Assembly: GCA_965208395.1 (NCBI GenBank)
Contig: CBDBON010000001.1
Span: 186,001 to 250,000, forward strand
Source of the DNA: CBDBON01 sp965208395
GTDB lineage: Bacteria > Chloroflexota > Dehalococcoidia > Lucifugimonadales > CBDBON01
Direction: 5' to 3'
Length of the DNA: 64,000 bases
The notes beneath the pieces are model-generated. The model did no database searches and was not told the DNA's origin. It was given only the letters and a program-made list of their open reading frames with translations. The position numbers were made by a program, and so were the translations under genes. Within the stretch, counting starts at the first letter, position 1. Each line of letters starts with the position of its first letter. Of this stretch, positions 1 to 9,283 are shown piece after piece.

Positions 1-753
1 ATGGACAGAACACTTTGGGCGGGGACGCCGTGAAACCCTTTCCATCCGCTCAGTTGTTCGGCAATAATGGAGTCAGTTTCAGGCTTTTCCAGTTGTTTCG
101 TGCCGAGAAACCTGGAGGGTTCCCGTCCCCCGAATCCGGGACAGGCTGCGTAGGATCGAGCACCGCGCTCTCTGAAAGCCACCCAGGGGTCAGACCGGAA
201 GGATCGAGCATCGCGCTCTCCCGAAGTCCGCCCCGGAGGGACACATTCGCAGGGGCATAGCGCGTTCCGCTTCGGCCCCTCGGACACCTTGGTTGAGGTG
301 CGCCCAGCGCCCCGGCTAGTCCTCATGCTGCGGCGCAACCGTCACGCGGTTGGGGCGCAGCTTCGACACACGTTGGCCCGAGACGACCTCGAAGGGCCGC
401 GTCGCTTCATCGCCGCGCCGTCCTGTGGATGAACTTCAGGCCGGTCGGTTCCACTCCACGCGGCTTCCCGGTTCGCCATCCCATGAGTTGACCCTGGGCC
501 GGGCTGCGTCCATCTCATCCGCTTCGTCCCACGCGTCCGGCATCCGACCGTGGGCGGAGTGCGTCTTGCGTCAACCCATCCCGTCACACACAACCCGCAC
601 ACGGATGCCGCGCGGGTCAAGAAGCTCAAATTCAGGAGGTACGTATGCACATTGATTAAACGGTAGGGCGAGGTTACGGGCGTCGCAGTCAGATTTGGCT
701 GCTTCACGCCCCGGCTCCTCGCAAGCAAGACCCACATAGCAGTTGGCGAGCAA

Positions 754-792
754 AGTGCCGCTCCCCTGTCCTAGAGGGGCGGCACTTCTCTT
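754..792 (+). terminator. Hairpin followed by a T-rich tract
   Basis: The arm starting AGTGCCGC at 754 pairs with the arm ending GCGGCACT at 786, with a one-base bulge, and is followed by TTCTCTTT. This fits an intrinsic terminator for any transcript entering from the left and would insulate the HTH gene at 936. Seen by eye; folding energy not computed. Confidence 0.45.
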
Positions 793-833
793 TGCCCGAA
801 CCAGGGCAAACGCAGGGCCAACATCACCACCCA

Positions 834-884
834 CGGAGACAGTCCCGGACACCGGGACACCAATTCAAAGCGGGACTGTCTCCG
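834..884. promoter_or_regulatory. Perfect 14-bp inverted repeat upstream of the four-HTH gene
   Basis: CGGAGACAGTCCCG at 834-847 is repeated as its exact reverse complement at 871-884, with a 23-base spacer. It ends 51 bases before the start codon at 936. It could be an operator bound by the downstream multi-HTH protein (autoregulation) or a stem in the mRNA leader. The symmetry is seen; the role is inferred. Confidence 0.4.
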
Positions 885-935
885 CCCCACGGGGGTGGCG
901 GCCGTCCCGCTTCTTCATTCCAAAGGAGAAGCGAC

Positions 936-2090
936 ATGACGACGGCAACCACAACGACCAACCCGACGAAGACGACGGAGACACGGACGGATGCGGCGAC
1001 GCCCGCCGAGCGCAGGGGCAGGCCCGAGAGCGAGCTCAGGGCGTCGGCAAGGAGGCACGGCCTCACCGTGAAGGCACTGGCCGCGCTGATGGGCGTCAGT
1101 ACAAGCCATCTCTCCCAGGTGGGCACGGGCAAGAAGCCCTGGACCCCCAACCTGCGGGAGAAGGCCATCGCCATCCTGGGCGAGGTCCCCGGACAGGGCG
1201 TCGTCTACCGCCAGAGCGAAGAGGTCACCTCCGAGAGTTCCTTCATCCGAGAAACCGCGAGGGCGATGGGGATGACCATGCTTGAGCTGTCCGACCGGTC
1301 GGGAGTGAGCTACGGGTACCTCACCCAGGTGGCGAAGGGCCGCCGCAACATGGGGCCGAAGGCGCAGGCCCAGATCGAATCGGTGCTTGGGGTGGCGGCC
1401 AGGGTCGCCCCCGCTACGCTCGCCAACCGACAGGGTGAGGTTATCACTGGCGACGCGAGCAATTTCATCCGGGAGGCCGCACGCGCCCTCGGCATCAGCA
1501 TGAAGGAGCTTGCCAAGATGGTCGGCGTGTCCGCCAGTTACCTGTCGATGGTAGCGCGCGGGCACAGGACGATGGGAGTGAAGCTCCAGGCCAAGGTCGA
1601 GGCCGTGCTTGGAGGGCGTGCGAAGGTCGCGTCCGCCCAGTGCCCCGACATAGACCGGCAGTTCATCTGGCAGCAGATGGACGCCATCGGGGTCAGCCAG
1701 AACGAGGTGGCGCGGCGGGCGGGCATCAGCTCCGGCCACCTCTCCCAGATCATGAACGGCCAGCGCAATCCGTCCGCTGTGGTGCTGCGCAAGCTTCACA
1801 GTGCACTGTTCCAGAAGAGGCAGGACCCGGAGCGGGTGATGCCCGTGGCCATGAAGGTTCTCGGGTGGAAGAAGGGGGAGCGGAGCGGGATGGTGGTGCA
1901 CGGCGCTCGCGGAAGGGACGGCACGGCCAGGGGCGGCGCGGTGCGGGTCGGCGGGCGCGTGCCCTGGGGAGCGGAAGTGGAGTACGCCTTCCGCGCCGGG
2001 TACGACAGCACGGGGAAGGTGTCGGTGGAGCATGTGGTGGCCCCGAGCTACTCCGCACTGTTGATGCAGCCGGAGGCAGGAGCCGCGTAG
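936..2090 (+). CDS. Regulator with four tandem XRE-type helix-turn-helix domains
   Basis: A 384-residue protein read from ATG at 936, chosen because AAAGGAGA lies just upstream; an in-frame upstream start at 792 would add a low-quality leader. Four Cro/C1-like HTH units can be read at about residues 34-82, 103-152, 177-226 and 243-292. Each has the pattern of a short helix, a GVS- or GIS-type turn, then a Ser/Tyr-rich recognition helix (for example GVSYGYLTQV, GVSASYLSMV, GISSGHLSQI). The N-terminus is Thr-rich and the last 90 residues are of unknown function. Single XRE domains normally dimerise on palindromes; four in one chain could read a long or repeated site. It probably regulates itself or the adjacent defence operon, but that is inference. 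Shown: the HTH repeats. Unknown: the target. Confidence 0.75.
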   Translation: MTTATTTTNPTKTTETRTDAATPAERRGRPESELRASARRHGLTVKALAALMGVSTSHLSQVGTGKKPWTPNLREKAIAILGEVPGQGVVYRQSEEVTSESSFIRETARAMGMTMLELSDRSGVSYGYLTQVAKGRRNMGPKAQAQIESVLGVAARVAPATLANRQGEVITGDASNFIREAARALGISMKELAKMVGVSASYLSMVARGHRTMGVKLQAKVEAVLGGRAKVASAQCPDIDRQFIWQQMDAIGVSQNEVARRAGISSGHLSQIMNGQRNPSAVVLRKLHSALFQKRQDPERVMPVAMKVLGWKKGERSGMVVHGARGRDGTARGGAVRVGGRVPWGAEVEYAFRAGYDSTGKVSVEHVVAPSYSALLMQPEAGAA

Positions 2091-2391
2091 TTCTGCCACC
2101 ACTGCCGGGCTGTTCCGCATGCGCAACCGTTAGCCTGCGAGCATGTCCATGCCCAAGTGGGCATTGGAAGCTTGAGAAAGCCCGGACTGAGGAGATAGTC
2201 GGCGCGAGGCGTTATGCCGTTGATACTTTGGGGGGATGCCGCTATTCGGCATCCCCCCAGGTACGTCTTTGTATGCGGACCATTTGGATTGCTCAAACCA
2301 GGAAATGCTAGCCGTTGGGCCTTCCAATGTCTATACCATTTTAGAAATATCTAGTAAGATAGCCCAAGGATTACTTCAAAGGGGAGTTGCT
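2091..2391. other. Intergenic region with a strong hairpin and an AT-rich promoter-like stretch
   Basis: This 301-base gap holds a 12-bp hairpin at 2230-2258 and, from about 2325 to 2370, an AT-rich stretch unlike its GC-rich surroundings that should contain the promoter of the 2392 operon. A possible -10 is TAAGAT at 2355-2360, with no convincing -35. An upstream frame open from 2236 is not used, because a strong ribosome-binding site precedes 2392. Confidence 0.45.
2230..2258 (+). terminator. 12-bp perfect GC-rich hairpin
   Basis: Arms 2230-2241 (GGGGGGATGCCG) and 2247-2258 are exact reverse complements around a 5-base loop. They lie 140 bases after the multi-HTH gene. Only a weak T tract (GTCTTTGT) follows, so it may be a terminator for that gene or a binding site rather than a classic intrinsic terminator. 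Confidence 0.4.
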
Positions 2392-2631
2392 ATGTCGAGC
2401 CCCGACGACATCCTCACCATCTCCGATGTCGCCAGCCTATTCAAGGTCACGGAGAAGACGCTGTATGGACTCGCCCAAAAGGGAGACCTGCCAGGATTCA
2501 AAGTCGGCGGTCAGTGGCGATTTCAACGCGGGGCAATCGACTCTTGGATTCAAGAGAAGACCCAAGCCGCCGGTTCGCAATCCAATGGCGGCGATACAAA
2601 ACTGGCCGGTTCCAGCCGGAGGGATGAATGA
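2392..2631 (+). CDS. Excisionase/MerR-like HTH DNA-binding protein
   Basis: A 79-residue protein. The start is ATG at 2392, preceded by AAAGGGGAG at the right distance. Residues 8-55 form an HTH_17/excisionase-type winged helix, with the motif TISDVASLF, a turn, then a recognition helix and the GGQWRF wing. The C-terminal 20 residues are polar and disordered-looking. Its last four bases overlap the ATG of the PLD-helicase gene (ATGA), so the two are translationally coupled and belong to one operon. Small HTH_17 proteins often serve as transcriptional regulators or recombination directionality factors. Next to a helicase/methylase pair it more likely regulates the operon or helps bind DNA. No integrase is present in the window. 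Confidence 0.75.
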   Translation: MSSPDDILTISDVASLFKVTEKTLYGLAQKGDLPGFKVGGQWRFQRGAIDSWIQEKTQAAGSQSNGGDTKLAGSSRRDE

Positions 2632-5600
2632 ACTCCGACTCGGTAGGCAGGGGGCTCTTCATCGTAGACAACAGCGTTGCCGGCTGGACGGGCCTGCGTT
2701 ACCTGGAAGAGTGGTCCGGCATTGCAAGAGCCTTCGACGTGGCGACGGGGTTCTTCGAGATCGGCGCGCTCCTCGCCCTGGACGGCAAATGGCAGGGGCT
2801 GGAGAAGATTCGCATCCTGATGGGCGCCGAGACGACCCAGAGCACCCGCAGGGCGCTACTGAACGCCGTACGCACCCGGGCGATTCAAGCCCTCAACGAG
2901 AGCATCGAATCCGACAAGGAGGACAATCCCTTCCTACAGGGTGTGCCAGCCGTCCTTGAAGGTCTGCGCAGCGGCCAGATCGAATGCCGCGTGTACGACA
3001 AGGGCAAGTTCCACGCGAAGACATACATCACCCACGCCAAGCTCGAAGTCGTCGGCTCACAGGCACTGGTGGGGTCCAGCAACTTTACCAGGCCGGGGCT
3101 GTCGGAGAATATCGAACTCAACGTCCAGATACAAAGCGCTCGTGAGGTCGCTCAGCTCCAAGACTGGTTCGAGGAACATTGGAAAGACGCCAAGGAAGCA
3201 AGCGACGCGCTCATCGAGACGATTGAGCGGCACACACGCCTCTACTCGCCCTTCGACGTCTACGCGAAGGCGTTGCAGGAGTTCTTCCGTGGTCATGAAT
3301 TGACCGCCACGGAATGGGACGAAACCAGGTCGCGGGTGTTCCCTCAACTCGACCGCTACCAGCAGGAAGCCTACTGGGCTCTCATGAAGATTGCGCGGCA
3401 GCACGGGGGAGCATTCCTATGCGATGGCGTGGGACTCGGCAAGACCTTCGTCGGCCTGATGCTCATCGAGCGCCTGATCCTCCACGAAGGCAAGCGCGTT
3501 GTGCTGTTCGCTCCCAAAGCGGCGAAGGAGGGGGTGTGGGAACCTCACCTCCGCGAGTGGCTGCCGCACATAGGCGGCGGCGCTGCCGACTTCAGCAACC
3601 TGGCCGTATTCAGCCACACCGACCTGCACAGGAGAGGCGACTTCCCCGAGCGCTTCCGGCGAATAGCCGAGCTGGCCGACGTTGTGATCATTGACGAAGC
3701 GCACCATTTCAGGAACCCAGGCAGTCGAGGCAGCGAAAACGGTAGAGATCCGTCTCGCTACTATCGGATGTACGACCTGCTGGATGACTCGGTTCGCTCC
3801 AAGACCGTGTTCATGCTCACGGCGACGCCGATCAACAACCGGTTGACCGACTTTCGTCACATGGTCGAGCTGTTCACGCGTAGGGACGAAGCATACTTCG
3901 CCCGTACCTTAGGCGTGAACAATCTCAGGGCTCACGTCAATCAACTGGAGGGGACATTCCGCCAGCGCGTGGGTCACACCGTGGCCGATGCCGCAGACCA
4001 GTTGGCCGAGACCCAGGACATCCTGTCAACTGACGCCATCTTCCGTCAACTCGTGGTGCAGCGCAGTCGCGGGTATGCTCGCGAGAGTCAGATCCGCGAG
4101 ACGGGTCAGTCCACTGCGTTTCCAGAGCGTGAGGCTCCGCAGGTGGCGGCCTATTCGATACGCAAGACCTACGGCAATCTGCTGGACCTGTTCGAGAAAG
4201 CCTTCACGCGGGAGAACCCGCTGTTCACGCTCCCCATGTACTACCCTCTCTACTGGTACAAGGGGCCGGACAAGGACATAGACGCCTTCGAGCAGAACCG
4301 GCAGCGCCAAGTCGTGGGTCTCATTCGGACAAACTTCCTCAAGCGGTTCGAGAGCTCCGTAACGGCCTTTGAGCTGTCCTGCAACCGGCTGCTGAAGAAG
4401 CTCCTGGCATTCATCGAAGTTCACAGCGAGACTGACGGCGAGAAGAGCCGGTTTGCCCGGTGGAAAACGCAGAACGCGGAGATTCTCGGCTACACGGCAC
4501 AGCGCCAACTCGATCTCTGGAACGAGAATGAGGACGGGGACGAAGCCGAGGACGAGGACATCGTGCTTCAGGAGATGCTTGAGGCCGTCGAAAAGCTCGA
4601 CCGTGAGGAGTACGAAGTCGGGGAGATGATTTCCGAGACCTTCCTGGACCTCGATCAGATCGTACAGTTTCTCAGCGAAGCCCAGAAGTTCGAGCCTAAG
4701 CACGACGATAAGCTTCTCAGACTGGTCAAGCTCCTGAAGACCAAGGACCTGGCCAGCCAGAAGGTCCTCGTGTTCACCGAGTTTGCGGATACGGCGCGAT
4801 ACCTGAAACGCCAACTCGACGAAGCGGGCATCAACGGCGTGGCTCAACTGGACAGCGCATCCAAGGGCAATCGGGCGCAGGTGATCAGGCGCTTCTCACC
4901 CTTCTACAACGGGAGTTCCTCGGCTGAGGTCAAGGACGCTGGCCAGCAGGAGATCAGAGTGCTCGTTTCCACGGATGTTCTCTCAGAGGGACTCAACTTG
5001 CAGGACGCTTCGCGGCTGATCAACTACGACATCCACTGGAACCCCGTGCGGCTGATGCAGCGCATTGGCCGTGTGGACCGGCGCATGAACCCTGAGATAG
5101 AGAAACGAATCCTGGCGCAGAACTCCAAGAGAGCGGCCACAAGAGGCAAGGTGCGCTTCTGGAACTTCCTGCCACCCGACGAGTTGAACGACATCCTCAC
5201 GCTCTATACGAGGGTCACGCAGAAGACACTGCTCATCTCGAAGACGCTCGGCATAGAGGGCAAGAAACTCCTTACCCCCGATGACGAGTTCAACGCGCTC
5301 AGGGACTTCAATCACGCCTATGAAGGCACGCGCACGGCAATAGAAGAGATGCATCTTGAGTACCAAGCACTGCTACAAGAGGACCTGGAACTGGAAGCCC
5401 GCCTGAGACGACTGCCCGGTTCCACCTTCAGCGGCAGGGAACGGGTGACAGAGGGCGTTCGTGGTGTCTTCTTCTGCTATGGGCTTCCCGCTCTCGACAC
5501 GGAGCTCGGTGAATTTACCGACGAGGCCGGTTCAACGAGGTGGTATCTCTACGACTTGGACCGCGATGCGGTCCTCGAAGAACCGGGGGAGATCGTCGCG

Positions 5601-5774
5601 AGCATCCGGTCGGAACGGCAGACGCCGCGTACCTGTACGACTGCTGAGGTAACTCTCGTTGGAATCCGCGCCAAGGTGGAGGCGCACATCAAGAACACCT
5701 ACCTCAAGCGAGTTGATGCCCCCGTGGGTGTGAAGCCCTCCCTCAAGTGCTGGATGGAACTCAACGAAGGATAG
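2628..5774 (+). CDS. PLD-family nuclease fused to SNF2-type helicase/translocase
   Basis: A 1048-residue fusion. Residues 1-200 form a phospholipase D-type domain with one HxK motif (H129, K131) followed by GSSNFT around N152, the signature of PLD nucleases such as those in BfiI- and NgoAVII-type restriction enzymes. Residues 240-830 are an SF2/SNF2 motor: Walker A GVGLGKT near 267-273, DEAH at 356-359, TATP at 398-401, and a C-terminal lobe with STDVLSEGLNLQ and QRIGRVDRR near 811. An acidic, Glu-rich linker lies between the lobes. The final 200 residues are of unknown role. The gene overlaps the HTH gene and is followed after four bases by the methyltransferase. The likely job is ATP-driven translocation and cleavage of unmodified DNA. 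Domains are seen; defence function is inferred. It is not a canonical DISARM DrmD. Confidence 0.85.
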   Translation: MNSDSVGRGLFIVDNSVAGWTGLRYLEEWSGIARAFDVATGFFEIGALLALDGKWQGLEKIRILMGAETTQSTRRALLNAVRTRAIQALNESIESDKEDNPFLQGVPAVLEGLRSGQIECRVYDKGKFHAKTYITHAKLEVVGSQALVGSSNFTRPGLSENIELNVQIQSAREVAQLQDWFEEHWKDAKEASDALIETIERHTRLYSPFDVYAKALQEFFRGHELTATEWDETRSRVFPQLDRYQQEAYWALMKIARQHGGAFLCDGVGLGKTFVGLMLIERLILHEGKRVVLFAPKAAKEGVWEPHLREWLPHIGGGAADFSNLAVFSHTDLHRRGDFPERFRRIAELADVVIIDEAHHFRNPGSRGSENGRDPSRYYRMYDLLDDSVRSKTVFMLTATPINNRLTDFRHMVELFTRRDEAYFARTLGVNNLRAHVNQLEGTFRQRVGHTVADAADQLAETQDILSTDAIFRQLVVQRSRGYARESQIRETGQSTAFPEREAPQVAAYSIRKTYGNLLDLFEKAFTRENPLFTLPMYYPLYWYKGPDKDIDAFEQNRQRQVVGLIRTNFLKRFESSVTAFELSCNRLLKKLLAFIEVHSETDGEKSRFARWKTQNAEILGYTAQRQLDLWNENEDGDEAEDEDIVLQEMLEAVEKLDREEYEVGEMISETFLDLDQIVQFLSEAQKFEPKHDDKLLRLVKLLKTKDLASQKVLVFTEFADTARYLKRQLDEAGINGVAQLDSASKGNRAQVIRRFSPFYNGSSSAEVKDAGQQEIRVLVSTDVLSEGLNLQDASRLINYDIHWNPVRLMQRIGRVDRRMNPEIEKRILAQNSKRAATRGKVRFWNFLPPDELNDILTLYTRVTQKTLLISKTLGIEGKKLLTPDDEFNALRDFNHAYEGTRTAIEEMHLEYQALLQEDLELEARLRRLPGSTFSGRERVTEGVRGVFFCYGLPALDTELGEFTDEAGSTRWYLYDLDRDAVLEEPGEIVASIRSERQTPRTCTTAEVTLVGIRAKVEAHIKNTYLKRVDAPVGVKPSLKCWMELNEG

Positions 5775-5778
5775 ACCG

Positions 5779-8700
5779 ATGACGACCGGCTACAGGACCA
5801 AGCTCGCCTCCATCAGACGCTTCGACCAACTGATTGCGTTCCTGCGTGATGAGATGGACTGGCCCATCGTCAGCGACGACTTCGAGGAGTTGACCTTCGA
5901 GTACAGCGCGGAAGAGCTAGGAATCGACAGCGCCAACGCCGCGAAGATTCAGGAGATCAAGCGCCTGCGTCCGTTGGCAGCGAATCAGCCCTGGGGAGTC
6001 TTCTTCGTCAGGTTCGAGCCGAAACGCCTGCCGATGGTCGCCCTCCGCAGCATCCTGGGCCGGGTAGCGCTCAAGAAGCGCGCCTCAGCCAACGACTCGG
6101 AGCGACCCGCCTGGGCTATGGAGGACCTGCTCTTCATCTCCAACTACGGCGAAGGAGACGCCCGCCAGATTAGCTTCGCGCACTTCGCTGCGCCAGCCAG
6201 CAGTATCAAGCTGCCCACGCTCAAGGTGCTTGCTTGGGATGACCTGGACACGGCGCTGCACCTTGATCAGGTTGCCAGTCAACTCACCGAGAGCCTGGCC
6301 TGGCCCGAGGACACGAGTGACGCCGACGCTTGGCGCGAGCGATGGCGAGCCGCTTTCACCCTGGGACATCGGGAGACCATCACCACGGCTCAGCAGCTTT
6401 CCGTTCGACTCGCAGAGCTTGCCAGGACGACCCGCGAGCGAATCCGAGGCGCGATTGAGATTGAAAGCGATAGGGGCCGCATCACTCAACTCATGAAGGC
6501 GTTCAGCCAGACGCTGGTGCATGACCTTGACGCCAGCAGGTTCGCCGACATGGTGGCGCAGACCATCGCATACGGTCTGCTCTCTGCGCGCATTACGGAC
6601 CCCAAGCAGGGGAGTGGCACCGATCTGGCCCGGCACATGCGCACGAACCCTCTGCTGAGGGACCTGATGACCGCTTTCCTGGAAATATCCGGTCAAAAGC
6701 GCGGAACGGGTATCGACTTCGACGAGTTAGGAGTTTCCGAGGTCGTGGAACTCCTGGACCGGGCCAACATGGACGCCGTTGTCCGGGACTTCGGAGATAG
6801 GAACCCACGCGAAGACCCCGTGATCCACTTCTACGAGAGCTTCCTATCGGAGTACGACAAGCAGTCCAAGGTCGAGCGTGGCGTCTTCTACACCCCGCGC
6901 CCCGTGGTTTCGTACATCGTCCGGTCGGTTGACCAACTGCTTCGCACGGAGTTTGGGTTGGAGGATGGTCTGGCAGACGTAGCCACCTGGGGGGAGATGG
7001 AGAAGCGAATCGAGGGCCTCACAATCCCTCATGGCGTCTTACCTGACCAGGACTTCGTTCAAATCCTCGATCCGGCCACCGGCACGGGAACCTTTTTGGT
7101 CGAAGCCATAGATGTGATCTACGGCACGCTTGTAGATAAGTGGAAGACGCAGGGCCGCCGAGACCGTGAAATTGAAGCCTTATGGAACGAGTATGTGCCG
7201 AAACATCTCCTCCCGCGTCTACACGGCTTTGAACTGCTTATGGCGCCCTACGCCATCGCCCATCTCAAGGTCGGCCTGAAGCTCTACGAGACGGGCTATC
7301 GATTCGGTAGCGAGGAACGGGCAAAAGTCTATCTGACCAACGCCTTGGAGCCGGCCCAGGATTTCTCCGGGCGGATGGATTTTGCCATCCCGGCGTTAGC
7401 GCAGGAGGCGCGGGCGGTCAACAAGGTAAAGGATGGGCAACGCTTCACAGTGGTGATCGGCAATCCGCCCTATTCGGGGCATTCCGCCAACAAGGGCGAT
7501 TGGATCAGAAACCTTCTGCGTGGAAAGGATGGCAGGACAACCACTGGTAGCTACTTCCAGGTCGATGGCAAGCCGCTGGGGGAGAAGAATCCGAAGTGGC
7601 TCAATGACGACTACGTGAAGTTCATCCGCCTGGCGCACCGGCGAATCGAACAGACCGGGACGGGAGTCCTCGGATTTGTCACCAACCACAGCTACCTGGA
7701 CAATCCCACGTTTCGCGGAATGCGGCAGAGTCTCACGACCACCTTCGAAATGATGCACCTGCTCGACCTTCACGGCAACTCGAAGAAGAAAGAGCAGACG
7801 CCCGACGGCGGCAAGGACGAGAACGTATTTGACATCCAGCAGGGCGTCGCCGTATGCCTACTGGTTAAGTCGTGGAATGCTAACCATCCCAACCACGTGC
7901 TTCAGGCAGACCTCTGGGGTGAGCGAGATGCAGGGCTGGACAGCAAGTACGAATGGCTGGCTGCCCACGACGTGGCATCTACCGAATGGGCCGAACTCGC
8001 TCCGAAGTCTCCCCGCTACCTGTTGATTCCCCGTAATGAGACCCTCACCGATGAGTATGAAGCAGGGTGGAGCATAGCGGACCTGTTCCCCATCGGTTCG
8101 ACCGGAATTGTTAGCAAGCGAGATCATATCGCCTACCATTTCGATAAAGACAGGCTCTATGGCACGCTCAGAGACTTCGCCACATTGCCCGAAGGGCAAC
8201 TCAGAGAGAAGTACCTTTTTCGAGACAGCAGAGACGGCAAGATTAGTTTCGTGCAGGATCACATCCTCAGCTATGGGATAAGGGAAGAATATATTCGTCT
8301 CCTTCTATATCGTCCATTCGACCGAAGATGGACCTATCACACCGACAAGTCCAAGGGGTTTCTTGGGTGGCCGGTATACGACGTTATGCGTCACATGGTT
8401 GCTGGTCCGAATGTGGGGCTGATCACCACGCGCCAGTGCCAGCGAGATTGGAGCGTGTTGGTGTCCAACACCATCATTGGACATAAGGCGCTGGCAACCT
8501 ACGACATTAGCTCGCTCTTCCCCCTCTACACCTATCCTAACGAAGGGCAGCAGTATGTTGGTTTGGGCCGTGAACCGAATCTCGACAAGGGATTCATCGA
8601 GGCCGTTGCATCATCGCTCGGACTCGTATTCGTCTCCGACGGCCCCGGCAACCTGCAAGAGACCTTCGGGCCTGAGGACGTGTTTCACCACATCTATGCA

Positions 8701-9204
8701 GTGTTGCACAGCCCGGAGTACCGACGCCGGTACGCGGACTTCCTGAAGTCGGACTTTCCTCGCGTACCATTCACCAGCGACGTGCCTCTGTTCCGGTCTC
8801 TGGGCGAACTCGGCAAGCGCCTTGTTTCCCTGCATCTCATGGAGTCAGAGGGAGGCAACACTCCTGCCTTCACCGGGACAGGCGACAACCGCGTGGACAG
8901 GGTGCGATATGTGCCACCGGACAAAGGCACACTGGGCCGCGTGTTCATCAATCGTGGCCAGTTCTTCGAGGGCGTAGAACCCGATATCTGGGACTTCACC
9001 ATCGGCGGCTACCGCCCTGCCGAGAAGTGGCTGAAGGACCGAAAGGGCCGGATTCTATCCGATGATGACGTAGCCCATTACCGACGAATCGTCGGTGCCC
9101 TTGCTGAAACAGCGCGGCTGATGGATGAGATCGACGAACTCCTTGAGCAACACGGCGGCTGGCCTGAAGCGTTTCAGCACTCGGCGAATGAAGGCGGGGC
9201 ATGA
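5779..9204 (+). CDS. Large N6-adenine DNA methyltransferase (Eco57I/type ISP-like)
   Basis: A 1141-residue protein. After an N-terminal region of about 340 residues with no motif I can name, the gamma-type methyltransferase core starts at GVFYTPRPVV (about 368). It has SAM-binding motif I DPATGTGTF near 431 and catalytic motif IV NPPY at 562-565, which is diagnostic of N6-adenine methylation. The C-terminal 450 residues resemble the target-recognition and specificity part of type IIG/ISP enzymes. No PD-(D/E)xK nuclease or helicase domain is evident in this chain, so cleavage would come from the upstream PLD-helicase. Four bases separate the genes, so the two products probably act together as a modification-plus-restriction pair that marks self DNA. 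Whether it methylates alone or needs the helicase is unknown. Confidence 0.85.
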   Translation: MTTGYRTKLASIRRFDQLIAFLRDEMDWPIVSDDFEELTFEYSAEELGIDSANAAKIQEIKRLRPLAANQPWGVFFVRFEPKRLPMVALRSILGRVALKKRASANDSERPAWAMEDLLFISNYGEGDARQISFAHFAAPASSIKLPTLKVLAWDDLDTALHLDQVASQLTESLAWPEDTSDADAWRERWRAAFTLGHRETITTAQQLSVRLAELARTTRERIRGAIEIESDRGRITQLMKAFSQTLVHDLDASRFADMVAQTIAYGLLSARITDPKQGSGTDLARHMRTNPLLRDLMTAFLEISGQKRGTGIDFDELGVSEVVELLDRANMDAVVRDFGDRNPREDPVIHFYESFLSEYDKQSKVERGVFYTPRPVVSYIVRSVDQLLRTEFGLEDGLADVATWGEMEKRIEGLTIPHGVLPDQDFVQILDPATGTGTFLVEAIDVIYGTLVDKWKTQGRRDREIEALWNEYVPKHLLPRLHGFELLMAPYAIAHLKVGLKLYETGYRFGSEERAKVYLTNALEPAQDFSGRMDFAIPALAQEARAVNKVKDGQRFTVVIGNPPYSGHSANKGDWIRNLLRGKDGRTTTGSYFQVDGKPLGEKNPKWLNDDYVKFIRLAHRRIEQTGTGVLGFVTNHSYLDNPTFRGMRQSLTTTFEMMHLLDLHGNSKKKEQTPDGGKDENVFDIQQGVAVCLLVKSWNANHPNHVLQADLWGERDAGLDSKYEWLAAHDVASTEWAELAPKSPRYLLIPRNETLTDEYEAGWSIADLFPIGSTGIVSKRDHIAYHFDKDRLYGTLRDFATLPEGQLREKYLFRDSRDGKISFVQDHILSYGIREEYIRLLLYRPFDRRWTYHTDKSKGFLGWPVYDVMRHMVAGPNVGLITTRQCQRDWSVLVSNTIIGHKALATYDISSLFPLYTYPNEGQQYVGLGREPNLDKGFIEAVASSLGLVFVSDGPGNLQETFGPEDVFHHIYAVLHSPEYRRRYADFLKSDFPRVPFTSDVPLFRSLGELGKRLVSLHLMESEGGNTPAFTGTGDNRVDRVRYVPPDKGTLGRVFINRGQFFEGVEPDIWDFTIGGYRPAEKWLKDRKGRILSDDDVAHYRRIVGALAETARLMDEIDELLEQHGGWPEAFQHSANEGGA

Positions 9205-9283
9205 TGTTGGACATCGCTATGAGCTTTCATGCCGGGCACAGCGTGAGAGGCGGACGGCGTAGCGCCTGGGAAGCGTGTGTGCG

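Larger units (their letters stand above)
1..935. other. Non-coding or decayed left flank of the defence segment
   Basis: No reading frame here looks like a real protein: the open frames are arginine/proline/serine-rich and overlap on both strands. A 20-base unit occurs twice with one mismatch (153-172 and 201-220), containing the core ATCGAGCA. A GC-rich hairpin lies at 754-786 and a perfect 14-bp inverted repeat at 834-847/871-884. A good AGGAGGT lies just before ATG at 644, but that frame has only four codons. Probably intergenic or a degraded mobile-element edge. Confidence 0.5.

Noticed and set aside
915..2126. 403-residue open frame on the minus strand opposite the four-HTH gene
   Set aside because: It is antisense to a gene with clear HTH motifs and is rich in His/Arg/Pro/Leu, as expected of a GC-rich mirror frame.
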